A stretch of 64,000 nt of DNA from Mesobacillus foraminis (GCF_004340465.1 NZ_SLVV01000012.1:124001-188000); one strand, 5' to 3'; positions 17,725-27,268 are shown, counted from the stretch's first letter. Program-made: numbers and translations. The notes: generated by a model from the letters alone, not told the origin.

Positions 17725-17979
17725 GAAGGTTCGGCGGATACTAATTTTTTTATGGCATTGGTACGAAGCCGGTTCTGCAAGTATATCAATTTATGGGATG
17801 TTTTCTGGCAGCGCCGAGAAACATCCCTTTATTTATAGAAGGTCTGTTTCTGGTTCCTCTATATAAATGGCTGCCCTAAGATCTAGTTGACGGAGATTAA
17901 CAGGGAGAATATAATTAAGTTATCGTTTAAGTAAAAAACTTACAAACTATTAGGCTGTTTTGAAATGGAGGGCTTACCT
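17725..17979 (+). promoter_or_regulatory. Promoter and TAAGTTA element upstream of the CE7 esterase
   Basis: TTGACG (17887-17892) and TATAAT (17910-17915) are separated by exactly 17 bases, a near-consensus promoter. TAAGTTATCGTTTAAG (17916-17931) follows directly and matches elements placed the same way in front of the LacI gene and the ABC operon; it is a candidate LacI-family operator. Nothing else is seen in this stretch. Confidence 0.65.
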
Positions 17980-18942
17980 GTGAAATTTGATCTACCTTTG
18001 TCAGAATTAGAAGAATATAAGGGCACAAATCTAAAGCCGAAAGATTTTAATGAATATTGGAATGATGCCTTAAATGAGCTGAGCCAGCTGCCGATGGATT
18101 ATGAACTGATACCGGCTGATTTTACAAGTAATGTTGCGGACTGCCTCCATTTATATTTTTATGGTGCTGGAGGGGCAAAAATCCATTGCCAGCTGGTCAG
18201 GCCTAAAAGGCCAGGCAAGCAGGGGCCGGGATTATTATGGTTTCATGGCTACCACGTAAATAGTGGGGACTGGGTGGACAAGTTGGGCTATGCTGCGGAA
18301 GGTTTTACGATTCTGGCCATGGACAGCAGGGGCCAGGGCGGTTTATCGGAAGACAATCTGCAGGTAAGGGGGACGACTTTAAAGGGCCATATCATCCGTG
18401 GGATTGAAGAAAAAGACCCCCACAAACTTTATTACCGCAATGTATTTTTAGATACTGTACAAGCGGCAAGAATCCTATTTTCAATGGAAAATGTGGACCC
18501 GGAACGCGTCGGCGTCTACGGGGCCTCACAAGGCGGGGCTTTGGCCATTGCATGTGCCTCTTTGGAACCGAGAATTAAAAAAGCAGTTGCCGTCTACCCG
18601 TTTTTATCCGATTACCGAAGGGCCTGGGAACTTGACATCAGCAATTCTGCCTATGAAGAAATACACTATTACTTTAAGTTTATCGACCCAAACCATGAGA
18701 GGGAAGAAGAATTATTTAATAAGCTGGGTTACATAGATATCCAGCATCTTGCCGAAAGAATCAAGGCGGACGTGCTGTGGGCAGTTGGTATGGAGGATCA
18801 GATCTGTCCCCCTTCAACCCAGTTTGCGGCATATAACAAAATCCAGTCCAAAAAAAGACTGTTGGTTTATTATGAATATGGGCACGAACACATAAGGACA
18901 TTGGGGGATAAAGTACATCCATTCTTCTGTGAGCTTTTGTAA
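17980..18942 (+). CDS. axeA: Carbohydrate esterase family 7 acetyl esterase (acetylxylan esterase/cephalosporin-C deacetylase)
   Basis: A 320-residue alpha/beta hydrolase of the CE7 (AXE1) type, the usual family length, which removes acetyl groups from short acetylated sugars in the cytoplasm. The nucleophile is Ser183 in GASQGG. The RGQGG oxyanion segment, the acid in AVGMEDQICPPST and the histidine in YEYGHEHI complete the family pattern. The GTG at 17980 has GGAGGG seven bases upstream; the ATG at 17965 overlaps that site. It has its own promoter with the LacI-like element. No signal peptide is present. Confidence 0.92.
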   Translation: MKFDLPLSELEEYKGTNLKPKDFNEYWNDALNELSQLPMDYELIPADFTSNVADCLHLYFYGAGGAKIHCQLVRPKRPGKQGPGLLWFHGYHVNSGDWVDKLGYAAEGFTILAMDSRGQGGLSEDNLQVRGTTLKGHIIRGIEEKDPHKLYYRNVFLDTVQAARILFSMENVDPERVGVYGASQGGALAIACASLEPRIKKAVAVYPFLSDYRRAWELDISNSAYEEIHYYFKFIDPNHEREEELFNKLGYIDIQHLAERIKADVLWAVGMEDQICPPSTQFAAYNKIQSKKRLLVYYEYGHEHIRTLGDKVHPFFCELL

Positions 18943-19021
18943 AAATGCATCCTGAGGCGGTCAACAGAGGCCGCCTCTGTTCGAGTACGCAGTAATCATT
19001 ATACTAATCTTGATAATGCAC

Positions 19022-19046
19022 TGGTATAATTAAGTTAATAATAAGT
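19022..19046 (+). promoter_or_regulatory. Extended -10 promoter of the LacI gene with TAAGTTA element
   Basis: TGGTATAAT (19022-19030) is a consensus extended -10. It is followed at once by TAAGTTAATAATAAGT (19031-19046), similar to the sequences after the CE7 and ABC promoters, consistent with autoregulation. Confidence 0.6.
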
Positions 19047-19076
19047 GAAGTATTAAGTAATTCGGAGGGCTAGCTC

Positions 19077-20084
19077 ATGAAGGGTAATATAACTATGCGT
19101 GACATTGCTGAAAAATTAGGAGTCAGCTCTGTGACAGTTTCAAAGGCACTTAATGATAAAGAAGGGGTAAGTGACGAATTAAAAAAACGAATTAAACAGG
19201 TAGCAGACGAAATGGGCTACCGTTTCAATACGCATGCTAAATCTATGAAGGAAGGGCTGTCCTATAATATCGGAATTATCATACCGGAGCAGTTCGCAGG
19301 GTCCACCCAGGCATTCTATCTGCAGTTTTACCAGCATCTTTCACAAAATATGGATGTGCATCACTATTCAGGGATCCTGCATATCCTCAGCAGGGAAGAT
19401 GAACGCAATCTGGCCCTTCCCAGGATTTACACCGAGAAGAAAATAGATGGTTTTATCATGCTTGGCCAGATTAGCCCTGAATATGTAAAAATGATTCAGA
19501 ATACCGATGTGCCAGTCATCTTCCTTGACTTTTACACAGACCAGACCAACATCGATTCGGTTTTGACTGACAACTTTTTTGGTGTCTATGAAATGACCAA
19601 TTACCTTATTAGAAATGGCCATAAAAAAATCGCCTATGTTGGCAATATTCATTCCACAAGCAGCATCCAGGACAGGTTCCTGGGCTATTACAAATCACTG
19701 TTAGAATCGAGGATCGAACTGAATCCCGATTATATAATCAAGGACAGGGACGAATTGGGAAACTATATTCCGTTTGAACTGCCGGAGGATATGCCTACAG
19801 CGTTTGTCTGCAATTGTGATCAAGTGGCTTTTAACCTGATCAATGATTTAAAGAAAAAAGGGTATGATGTGCCAAATGATTGTTCTGTCGTAGGTTTTGA
19901 CAATGATATATATGCTACTCTCACAGAACCGAAGCTTACAACAGTAGAAGTGAATATGAAAGAAATGTCAAAGGTCACGGTGAAGTTTATCATCGAAAAG
20001 ATAAAGAACAGAAAGAAAACATATGGAAGAGTGATGATCAAAGGAACGATGATTTACAGGGATTCTGTCAAAAACATTCTTTAA
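19077..20084 (+). CDS. LacI-family transcriptional regulator
   Basis: A 335-residue LacI/GalR regulator. The DNA-binding region reads MRDIAEKLGVSSVTVSKALNDKEGVSDELKKRI (about residues 6-38). The C-terminal periplasmic-binding-like domain contains DGFIMLGQI, VPVIFLDF, GHKKIAYVGN and SVVGFDNDIYATLTEPKLTTV. CGGAGGG precedes the ATG. It lies between the CE7 esterase and the convergent alpha-galactosidase operon. Shared TAAGTTA elements suggest that it controls itself, the esterase and the ABC importer; that link is inferred. Confidence 0.88.
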   Translation: MKGNITMRDIAEKLGVSSVTVSKALNDKEGVSDELKKRIKQVADEMGYRFNTHAKSMKEGLSYNIGIIIPEQFAGSTQAFYLQFYQHLSQNMDVHHYSGILHILSREDERNLALPRIYTEKKIDGFIMLGQISPEYVKMIQNTDVPVIFLDFYTDQTNIDSVLTDNFFGVYEMTNYLIRNGHKKIAYVGNIHSTSSIQDRFLGYYKSLLESRIELNPDYIIKDRDELGNYIPFELPEDMPTAFVCNCDQVAFNLINDLKKKGYDVPNDCSVVGFDNDIYATLTEPKLTTVEVNMKEMSKVTVKFIIEKIKNRKKTYGRVMIKGTMIYRDSVKNIL

Positions 20085-20339
20085 AATTTTTCGTAAATAA
20101 AACACTTCAATTACCGCCTTCCGTTGTTTTTATAATGGAAGGTTATTTGCCGTTCCTTTCAAACCGACTAAAAAACGTAACTTAAGCAGTCATCTAATAG
20201 GTAAGAAATGGGTACTAAGAGGGAGCGATCAGGAATAAGTAGCTTTGCTCATTTCCTTCATGGAGTTTTCATTGAGCGCTATAAAATTAATGGCGTGAAT
20301 CCTCTTGGATATCACGCCTGAATTGAATCGATTGACCGG
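20085..20339. other. Convergent intergenic region with hairpin near 20292-20318
   Basis: Between the LacI gene (+) and the ROK gene (-) there is no coding potential. GGCGTGA (20292-20298) pairs with TCACGCC (20312-20318), with an inner ATCC/GGAT extension. On the minus strand it is followed by ATTAATTTTATAG, so it probably terminates the galactosidase operon. A weaker CCTTCC/GGAAGG pair near 20120-20140 may serve the LacI gene. Confidence 0.55.
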
Positions 20340-21272
20340 TTATGCAATTGTCCGTTCGCTGTTGGGCCCTTGCCGCTGAAGATAATTGTAGAGCGCTCCG
20401 AGAAGGTTGGCATCGTTTCGGAACTGGCAGACTTCAATCACCGGTCGGACCTTGGCATTCTTGACCGAGTCAAGAATGAGATCCATTTTCTTGTAGATTT
20501 CGTCAATCAAGTCTTCACGGTTGCTGATGGCACCGCCAATAATAATCTTTTCGGGGTCGTATACATACTGAATATTAAAGATTCCTTTAGCTAAATTAAG
20601 GTAAAAATGATCAATAACCTCCTGGAAAATATGATCACCAGCTTCTGCACCTTCAAAAATGATTTTGCCATTCAGGCCAGTGCTGTCGATCCCTTTAGCC
20701 CGGGCAGCATGGCGGACAAGTGAAGCCGTTGCAGCTAATTCGCTCCAAGTCCGAAATTTCACCTTTCCATTTTCCATCACAGTATCCAATACCATATAGC
20801 CGATTTCCCCGCCATGTAAATGGACCCCTTTATGGATTTTGCGATCCTTCACCACGGCACCGCCTATGCCGGTACCGATTACTACAAAAAGTACATCAGA
20901 ATTTTCTTTGCCAGCGCCCCTCCAAACCTCGCCAAGCGCTGCACAATTGGCGTCATTTTCAATTTCAACCGGCAATCCGGTCGCATTCCCGAAAATCTCT
21001 TTAAAATTAGGTCCGTGGATACAGGGAAGAGCACTTGCACCGCCTATAGTCCCTTTCTCGCTGTCAACGCCGCCAGGGGTGCTGAAGGCAAGGCCTGCCA
21101 CTTGATATTCCAGCCTGTTCTCACTAGTAATTTCCAGCAGGTCTGATGTGAATTTTTCAAAATCATGCGGAGATGATGGGAACGAGCCTTTCTTCAAAAA
21201 TTCGCCATTATTATTGATAACGGCATATTTAACCTCGGTCCCTCCTACGTCAAATACCATGTAATTCCTCAT
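20340..21272 (-). CDS. ROK-family sugar kinase
   Basis: A 310-residue ROK kinase. The N-terminal ATP loop reads FDVGGTEVKYAVI. The IENDANCAALGEVWRG block and the VVIGTGIGGAVV motif are clear. The HLHGGEIGYMVL histidine is present, but the following Cys-x-Cys zinc motif of classical ROK repressors and glucokinases is absent, as in the BglK/YdhR-like branch. The start at 21272 has GGAGGGG upstream on the minus strand and overlaps the end of the alpha-galactosidase gene by 23 bases. Predicted substrates are glucose or another monosaccharide released from imported oligosaccharides. No DNA-binding domain is present. Confidence 0.85.
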   Translation of the reverse strand: MRNYMVFDVGGTEVKYAVINNNGEFLKKGSFPSSPHDFEKFTSDLLEITSENRLEYQVAGLAFSTPGGVDSEKGTIGGASALPCIHGPNFKEIFGNATGLPVEIENDANCAALGEVWRGAGKENSDVLFVVIGTGIGGAVVKDRKIHKGVHLHGGEIGYMVLDTVMENGKVKFRTWSELAATASLVRHAARAKGIDSTGLNGKIIFEGAEAGDHIFQEVIDHFYLNLAKGIFNIQYVYDPEKIIIGGAISNREDLIDEIYKKMDLILDSVKNAKVRPVIEVCQFRNDANLLGALYNYLQRQGPNSERTIA

Positions 21273-23523
21273 GGGGCCCCTCCTTTTTTTCTTGTGCTGC
21301 CTCTTTAAGAATGAATAATTTTGAAGAGAAATCGCCGGGTTTCTCTCTTTGCCAGTATTCGGATGCGCGGTCTGTAAAATCTTCTGCAAGGACAATTCCT
21401 ACGTTCATTAATTCATCGCCATAATGGGTACTGCCAGTGCCTTCGAGGAAATAGAGCTTATCCGGATCCAGGCCTGTTAATTTAAGGCGGTAGTACTTAT
21501 CGTTTGGCTTGGCAAGAACCTTGTAGTATCCAATCATTGCTTCCGTTTTATCCTTTGATACAACCATCCAGGATACTTCATTGGATTCAAAAGGGCTTAA
21601 CAGCCGGTAGAAATCACCATTGCGAATTAACTCTCTTTTTTCTTTAAAAAAGGCTGTTTGTTGGTTTACTTTCACTTTTTCTTCATCGTTGATTTTTGTT
21701 ACATCAAGTTCGTATCCAAAGGTGCCGAAGAAAGCTACATTTGCCCTTGATTCTATCGGGGTTGTTCGGCCGACCTGATGATTGGGCACAGCAGATACAT
21801 GACTTCCGATGGAGTTCAATGGATACACCATCGATGTTCCATATTGTATTTTCAGCCTTTCAATGGCATCCGTATTATCGCTTGCCCAAGCCTGAGGGGC
21901 GTAATACAGCATTCCCGGATCAAAGCGCGCGCCGCCGCCGGCACAGGACTCGAATAATATATGTGGATATTTATTGATCAGCTGTTCGTATAGACGGTAG
22001 ACGCCCAGGATATATCTGTGGCAGACCTCGCCTTGGCGGTCCGGATCGAGTGCCGTTGAATATGCCTCCGTTATATAGCGGTTCATATCCCATTTAATAT
22101 ACGAAATCTTGGATTCGCTAAGTACCGCGTCCATGAGGGAAAAGATATGATCAACCACTTCTTCTCTTGAGAAGTCCAGTATGAATTGGTTGCGGCCATG
22201 CGATGCTTTGCGTCCGGGTGTGGAAATGATCCAGTCCGGATGTTCGGCGAATAGTTTAGTATCCTTGCAAACCATTTCGGGCTCGAACCATAGGCCGAAC
22301 TTCATGCCAAGGGCTTCAATCTTCTCAGATAAACCTTTAATGCCCTGTGGAAGCTTTTCTTTGTTGGGAAACCAGTCTCCCAGTGAACTGGTATCATCAT
22401 GCCTTTCAGCAAACCAGCCGTCATCTAACACGAACAGCTCGATCCCAAGATCCTTTGCAGCTTTTGCAATGGTCAAAACCTTCTCCTCATTAAAGCTAAA
22501 ATAAGTAGCTTCCCAGTTATTGATCAGGATAGGCCGTGGCTGGTCACGCCACTCTCCGCGGACCAGCCGGCTGCGATAAAGCTGGTGGTATGTTTGACTC
22601 ATGCCATTTAGCCCATCACCCGAATAGACCATTACACATTCGGGAGTCTGAAACGACTCGCCGGGATTTAACTTCCATTTAAATTGAAAAGGGTTAATCC
22701 CCAGGGTCACCCTTGTGACTCCGTAGGTATCCACCTCTGCCTGACCAAGAAAATTCCCGCTGTATACGAGGCTGAATCCGTAGACCTCCCCGCTATGTTC
22801 TGTGGTATCAGGCCTTTTCAGCGCAAGGAAAGGGTTATGGGCGTGACTGCTGGCCCCTCTGGCGCTCTGGATGGATTGAATTCCCTTTGACAGCCTTCTG
22901 ATCTCTACGTGGTTTTCTCGTGCCCAGGCTCCATGAAGGTGTACCAATTCGTAATTGTCATCCGGGAAATCAATGCTCGCGCTCATCGCCTGATTTAAAT
23001 AGAAGGCTTCATCACCGGCATTAATAAATCTTGCATTGCGGCAAATCACACTGCAAGTCGAAAAGATGGTATAGCTAAGGATGAGTTTACTGTTTAAAAC
23101 AGAATCCATAAGCGTAATTTCTAGGGTATCTGCTTCACTCCCGGCTTCAGTATATATAGCAGGCAAGTTTTCAAGAAGGGGTTTCCCTTCCAGAATTTTA
23201 TAGCTTTCAAATTGGAAGTCGGTTATCCTGCTTCCAATTGTATCGGTAATCATGTGAGCAGGATAACGATAGTCAGTTGTTCCAAAGCTGGGATATTCCT
23301 GCTTGATGTGCTCAAGGGAAGAGGTATGGTCACCTTCAAACAGATTGCAGGATGGACGCACCTCGCGTTCGATCAGATGTCTGAAGGATTTCCGGTGCCT
23401 GATTTTCTTTCCGTAATATAAATGCTCCAGCTGGCTGCTTTTCTCTAAAACTCTGAAAATATAGCTTACCTTTCCATTAAATAGATGAAATTCTCTGCTT
23501 TCCTCATTAACCTTAATAGCCAT
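21250..23523 (-). CDS. galA: GH36 alpha-galactosidase
   Basis: A 757-residue family GH36 enzyme of the usual length. An N-terminal beta-sandwich (about residues 1-330) precedes the catalytic barrel, with LDDGWF, GLWFEPEM, the nucleophile Asp479 in IKWDMNRY, the SCAGGGARFD segment and the acid/base Asp549 in WASDNTD. There is no signal peptide, so it acts on imported raffinose-type or galactomannan oligosaccharides. GAGGTGAT precedes the ATG at 23523. It is the first gene of a two-gene minus-strand operon with the ROK kinase and is divergent from the ABC importer. Confidence 0.95.
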   Translation of the reverse strand: MAIKVNEESREFHLFNGKVSYIFRVLEKSSQLEHLYYGKKIRHRKSFRHLIEREVRPSCNLFEGDHTSSLEHIKQEYPSFGTTDYRYPAHMITDTIGSRITDFQFESYKILEGKPLLENLPAIYTEAGSEADTLEITLMDSVLNSKLILSYTIFSTCSVICRNARFINAGDEAFYLNQAMSASIDFPDDNYELVHLHGAWARENHVEIRRLSKGIQSIQSARGASSHAHNPFLALKRPDTTEHSGEVYGFSLVYSGNFLGQAEVDTYGVTRVTLGINPFQFKWKLNPGESFQTPECVMVYSGDGLNGMSQTYHQLYRSRLVRGEWRDQPRPILINNWEATYFSFNEEKVLTIAKAAKDLGIELFVLDDGWFAERHDDTSSLGDWFPNKEKLPQGIKGLSEKIEALGMKFGLWFEPEMVCKDTKLFAEHPDWIISTPGRKASHGRNQFILDFSREEVVDHIFSLMDAVLSESKISYIKWDMNRYITEAYSTALDPDRQGEVCHRYILGVYRLYEQLINKYPHILFESCAGGGARFDPGMLYYAPQAWASDNTDAIERLKIQYGTSMVYPLNSIGSHVSAVPNHQVGRTTPIESRANVAFFGTFGYELDVTKINDEEKVKVNQQTAFFKEKRELIRNGDFYRLLSPFESNEVSWMVVSKDKTEAMIGYYKVLAKPNDKYYRLKLTGLDPDKLYFLEGTGSTHYGDELMNVGIVLAEDFTDRASEYWQREKPGDFSSKLFILKEAAQEKKEGPHEELHGI

Positions 23524-24054
23524 TAAAATCACCTCGCGTTATTGGTTTAACTCTCCTTGGAAAACCCTTACATAAAGAAGGGAAGGAACGGTTTCAAAAA
23601 TGTTAAGTAGTTAAATTGTATCAACATTAAAGTTAATTTACAATTAATTTTAAATAATTTTAGTTAATCGATTAATTTATAAACTATATGAAATACTGGG
23701 TGTTTAAAGTGGAATCGGGTATAACGTCAACATCTCGGCCTCGTGGGACGTGAGCAGGTGTGTTTAAGATTAGTTGTAAACGCTGTCAGTCTAATTGAAA
23801 AAATTTTTAAAAAGTATAGACATTTTTATTTTAGGGAGTATATAATGACCTTATTAAGTTAACGGTTAATATTTGTTAGGTTAATAAAAAGCTAATTTGC
23901 TATATTAACTTAAACAGCAAAAAAAAATTGAGGAGAGGTGCAGACCGGATACAGTGGAACAAGTTGTTTAAATTTTAATGTAAGGGGTTTCAATTGTTCT
24001 TAAGATTAGTTTATCTGAGGATTCATCATTAAGTATGAAGTAAGGCGGTGGAAA
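23524..24054. promoter_or_regulatory. Divergent control region between galA and the ABC importer operon
   Basis: This 531-base A+T-rich region has no gene. Minus strand: TTGTAA and TACAAT (plus coordinates 23638-23643 and 23615-23620) are 17 bases apart and fit a galA promoter. Plus strand: TAGACA (23817-23822) and TATAAT (23841-23846) are 18 bases apart. Candidate regulator sites are the perfect palindrome TTAATCGATTAA (23664-23675), TTAACGGTTAA (23859-23869, within TAAGTTAACGGTTAAT just downstream of the plus -10), and the reverse copy TTAACTTAA near 23903. Confidence 0.6.
23774..23788 (+). promoter_or_regulatory. cre-like CcpA site
   Basis: TTGTAAACGCTGTCA matches WTGNAANCGNWWNCA with a single mismatch. 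It lies about 30 bases upstream of the -35 of the ABC operon. Confidence 0.7.
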
Positions 24055-24939
24055 ATGTTTAAGTCAAAAACTTTCTCATTTTATATGTTCATTTTACCCT
24101 GGCTGATTGGATTTTTTATATTCACAGCCGGTCCAATGATTTACTCCTTGTATATGTCCTTTACTGATTATTCCGGGCTAGGGGCAGCAAATTGGGTTGG
24201 AATTGAAAACTACCAAAAAATCTTTACCGAGGATCCTCTGTTTTGGCAATCTCTATGGAATACATTTTTTTACACCATTTTCGGTGTGCCGCTTGGACTG
24301 GTTGTTGGGTATTTGCTGGCGGTTCTCCTCAATGCAAAAGTAAAATTTATGGGGGCATTCAGGACAATCTTTTATCTGCCATCCCTTGTGCCGACGGTTG
24401 CCAGTTCATTGCTGTGGATATTGATCTTTCAGCCGGATTTCGGAATTGCAAACTCCATTCTTTCATTCTTTCATTTGCCGACCTCCAACTGGCTGCTGAG
24501 TGAGGAAATGGTTAAGCCTTCTCTCATTATTATGAGCCTTTGGGGTGCAGGAGGCGGCATGGTCATCTACCTGGCCGGCCTGCAAAGTGTTCCTGCAACG
24601 CTATATGAAGCAGCTGAACTTGATGGCGCAGGAAAACTGAGAAAGTTCTGGCATGTGACAGTTCCGATGACTTCAAATGTTATTTTCTTTAATTTAATCA
24701 TGGGCTTGATTGGGGCCTTTCAAATTTTTACTCAAGCGTATGTTGTCAGTAATGGAAATGGCGGTCCAAACTATAAATCCCTGTTCTATGTATTCTATCT
24801 TTACCAGGACGCCTTTAAATTCTTTAAAATGGGCTATGCATCTGCACTGGCATGGATCCTGTTTATCATCATCCTGATCTTTACATTGATTCAATTTAAG
24901 GTGTTTGGAAAGAAAGTTTACTATGAATACGATGAATAG
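24055..24939 (+). CDS. Carbohydrate ABC transporter permease, MalF type
   Basis: A 294-residue permease of the CUT1 family with six hydrophobic segments. The start FYMFILPWLIGFFIFTAGPM is the typical first segment. The EAA loop that contacts the ATPase reads YEAAELDGAGKLRKFWHVTVP (about residues 183-203). It is the first gene of a permease-permease-lipoprotein operon downstream of the promoter with a LacI-type element. No ATPase gene is present, so it probably shares an MsmX-like ATPase encoded elsewhere. Substrate is inferred to be an alpha-galactoside or beta-glucoside from its neighbours. Confidence 0.92.
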   Translation: MFKSKTFSFYMFILPWLIGFFIFTAGPMIYSLYMSFTDYSGLGAANWVGIENYQKIFTEDPLFWQSLWNTFFYTIFGVPLGLVVGYLLAVLLNAKVKFMGAFRTIFYLPSLVPTVASSLLWILIFQPDFGIANSILSFFHLPTSNWLLSEEMVKPSLIIMSLWGAGGGMVIYLAGLQSVPATLYEAAELDGAGKLRKFWHVTVPMTSNVIFFNLIMGLIGAFQIFTQAYVVSNGNGGPNYKSLFYVFYLYQDAFKFFKMGYASALAWILFIIILIFTLIQFKVFGKKVYYEYDE

Positions 24940-24956
24940 CCAGGAGGGGGAGTACC

Positions 24957-25844
24957 TTGGAAATCGCAGATGTTAAAGCAAAACCAGCTCTTAAAACGAA
25001 AAAAGAAAGCAGCATAAAAAGGGGAAAAATCCTGGAAAGGCTGCTTGTCTATGGACTTTTGATTGGATTGTCGATTGTCTTTATCTTTCCATTCCTTTGG
25101 CTGATTGGAACCTCCTTAAAGCCTGAAAATGAGGCTTTGACCTTTCCGCCGACACTTATTCCGAATGTATGGGACTTTGCCAATTATAAAGATGTCTTTA
25201 CGATCGTCAACTTTGGACAATATTATATGAACTCTATCATTGTGACGGTTGGAACCGTGCTGGGAACCGTATTATCGTCCACTCTCGTAGCTTACGGGTT
25301 TGCACGGATCAAGGGTAAAGGCAGGGATGCATGGTTTGTCCTCCTGCTGGCCACGATGATGCTTCCGCCGCAGGTGACGATGATTCCAGTTTATATGATT
25401 TTCGCCAAGCTTGGGTGGACAAATACCTTTTTGCCGCTGGTTGTTCCGGCCTTCTTTGGGAACGCTTACTTCATTTTCCTCCTCCGGCAATTCTTTAGGA
25501 CCATTCCAAAGGAACTGGAGGAATCGGCATATCTGGATGGCTGCAGTACATTAGGTATCTTTTGGAGAATCGTTCTTCCGCTTTCTGCTCCGGCCATCAT
25601 TACTGTTGCTTTATTAAGTTTTATGTGGACCTGGAATGATTTCCTCGGGCCGCTGATTTATCTGAATGATGATGCCAAATATACGCTTGCACTGGGAATC
25701 CTTCAATTCAAAGGTGCATTATTAATTGAATGGGGACCAATGATGGCTGCAAGTGTGCTCATTATTCTTCCTCTGATCATTATGTTCTTTGTCGGCCAAA
25801 GGTACTTCATTGAGGGAATTGCCACAACAGGCGGCAAAGGATGA
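24957..25844 (+). CDS. Carbohydrate ABC transporter permease, MalG type
   Basis: A 295-residue CUT1 permease. It has a charged N-terminal tail, the LSIVFIFPFLWLIGTSLKP first segment and the EAA loop LEESAYLDGCSTLGIFWRIVLP (about residues 189-210). The TTG start follows AGGAGGGGG by seven bases. It is 17 bases from the upstream permease and pairs with it to form the membrane channel. Confidence 0.92.
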   Translation: MEIADVKAKPALKTKKESSIKRGKILERLLVYGLLIGLSIVFIFPFLWLIGTSLKPENEALTFPPTLIPNVWDFANYKDVFTIVNFGQYYMNSIIVTVGTVLGTVLSSTLVAYGFARIKGKGRDAWFVLLLATMMLPPQVTMIPVYMIFAKLGWTNTFLPLVVPAFFGNAYFIFLLRQFFRTIPKELEESAYLDGCSTLGIFWRIVLPLSAPAIITVALLSFMWTWNDFLGPLIYLNDDAKYTLALGILQFKGALLIEWGPMMAASVLIILPLIIMFFVGQRYFIEGIATTGGKG

Positions 25845-25936
25845 TGCGGTGAAAAATGGGTTCGCCAGATAATGGCTCATCTCTATGAGGCATTATCTGT
25901 AACATTATATAAATCATTTTAAGGGGGTAGCAGTTC

Positions 25937-27214
25937 ATGTCAAAGAATAAAAAAGGTCTTAGTATTCTGCTTTTAACATTTATATTTGCCCTGTCAGCCT
26001 TTTTGGCAGGATGTTCAGGCTCAGATTCAGAGAAATCCAGCGGGGATGCTAAAGGAGATGTAACGCTTCGAATCCTGGTCTGGAATAACAATCCTGAAGG
26101 CACAAAGTTAGAGAATGAGATATTCCAGGCATTTGAGAAAGAAAACCCTGGTGTAAAAGTAAAGATGGTGTATGCTCCGTATGATAAGTTTAATGATAAA
26201 TTCCTGACGATGTCTGCCGGCGGAGACCAGCCTGACCTGGTTTGGATTCAGCCTGCTGCGTTTGGCCAATTTGTTGGAAAAGGTGTTTTAATGGATTTGT
26301 CGGACAAAGACATCAAAAAAGATGAATATATGCCAAATGTGCTTGAGCTAGGGCAAGTGGACAGCAAGCAATATGCGTTAATCCGCGATGCCTCCACATT
26401 CCAGATGGGCTACAATAAAGATATGTTCGATGCTGCAGGAGTTCCTTATCCAACAGACGAATGGACTTGGGATGATTTCCTTGCAGCTGCAAAGAAACTG
26501 ACTAAAGTTGAAGGCGGCAAGACTGTACAATTTGGCATGGAAAACTACTATACTGGTGAACTATTAGTCCAGAACGGGGGATCTTTCGTAAGCCAGGATG
26601 GGAAGAAAGTAACAATCGACTCTCCTGAATCCATTGAAGCTGTTCAATTTGGATCTGACCTGATCAACAAGCATAAGGTCCAGCCAACATCAGCTCAATC
26701 ACAAGGTATGTCCAACCTGTTCCTTTCTGGAAAAGCGGCTATGAAGCTGATGGGACCATGGGACTGGGCAGATACTGCAAAGAATGCAACGTTTAAATGG
26801 GATATTGTTCCGATGCCAGCAGGGAAAGCAGGCAATGTCTCAGCGGCTGCCTATTTGCCAATCGGTATCGGTAAAGGCACAAAACATCCTGAAGAGGCGT
26901 TTAAGCTGCTGGAATTCCTATCCTCTGGAAAAGGACAAGACCTGCAGATTGATACAATTTCTGCCGTCCCTGTAGTAAAGCGGAATGCTGAAAAGATCGT
27001 TGACATGAAAAATGCACCCGAAAATGCTGATTCATTGGCAACCCTTCTCCAGGAAGGCAAGACTGTGATGAACGCTCCTTATACTCCTGAATATGCGGAA
27101 ATTCAAAGTAAAATCCAACCGGTCATTGACAATATTAACTTGAAGAATTTAGATGCGGAGAAAGAACTGAAGAAAGTCGCCGACCAGATCCGCAAGGAAT
27201 ATGGTCTGGAGTAA
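25937..27214 (+). CDS. Carbohydrate ABC transporter substrate-binding lipoprotein
   Basis: A 425-residue family 1 extracellular solute-binding protein. The signal sequence ends in a lipobox LAGC (Cys26), so it is membrane-anchored on the outside. The TLRILVWNNNPEG start of the mature domain and the PDLVWIQ and WTWDDFLAAAKKL segments are typical. AGGGGG precedes the ATG. It serves the two permeases upstream. A terminator-like hairpin follows directly, which may raise the share of transcripts ending here. Confidence 0.92.
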   Translation: MSKNKKGLSILLLTFIFALSAFLAGCSGSDSEKSSGDAKGDVTLRILVWNNNPEGTKLENEIFQAFEKENPGVKVKMVYAPYDKFNDKFLTMSAGGDQPDLVWIQPAAFGQFVGKGVLMDLSDKDIKKDEYMPNVLELGQVDSKQYALIRDASTFQMGYNKDMFDAAGVPYPTDEWTWDDFLAAAKKLTKVEGGKTVQFGMENYYTGELLVQNGGSFVSQDGKKVTIDSPESIEAVQFGSDLINKHKVQPTSAQSQGMSNLFLSGKAAMKLMGPWDWADTAKNATFKWDIVPMPAGKAGNVSAAAYLPIGIGKGTKHPEEAFKLLEFLSSGKGQDLQIDTISAVPVVKRNAEKIVDMKNAPENADSLATLLQEGKTVMNAPYTPEYAEIQSKIQPVIDNINLKNLDAEKELKKVADQIRKEYGLE

Positions 27215-27220
27215 AAATGA

Positions 27221-27254
27221 AAAGAGGTACTTGCCAATTGCAAGTACCTTTTCT
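27221..27254 (+). terminator. Terminator hairpin after the binding-protein gene
   Basis: AGGTACTTGC pairs perfectly with GCAAGTACCT, extended by AAA/TTT (27221-27234 with 27240-27252), with a 5-base loop and TTTTCTT tail. Confidence 0.85.
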
Positions 27255-27268
27255 TAGAAGGTGAACAA

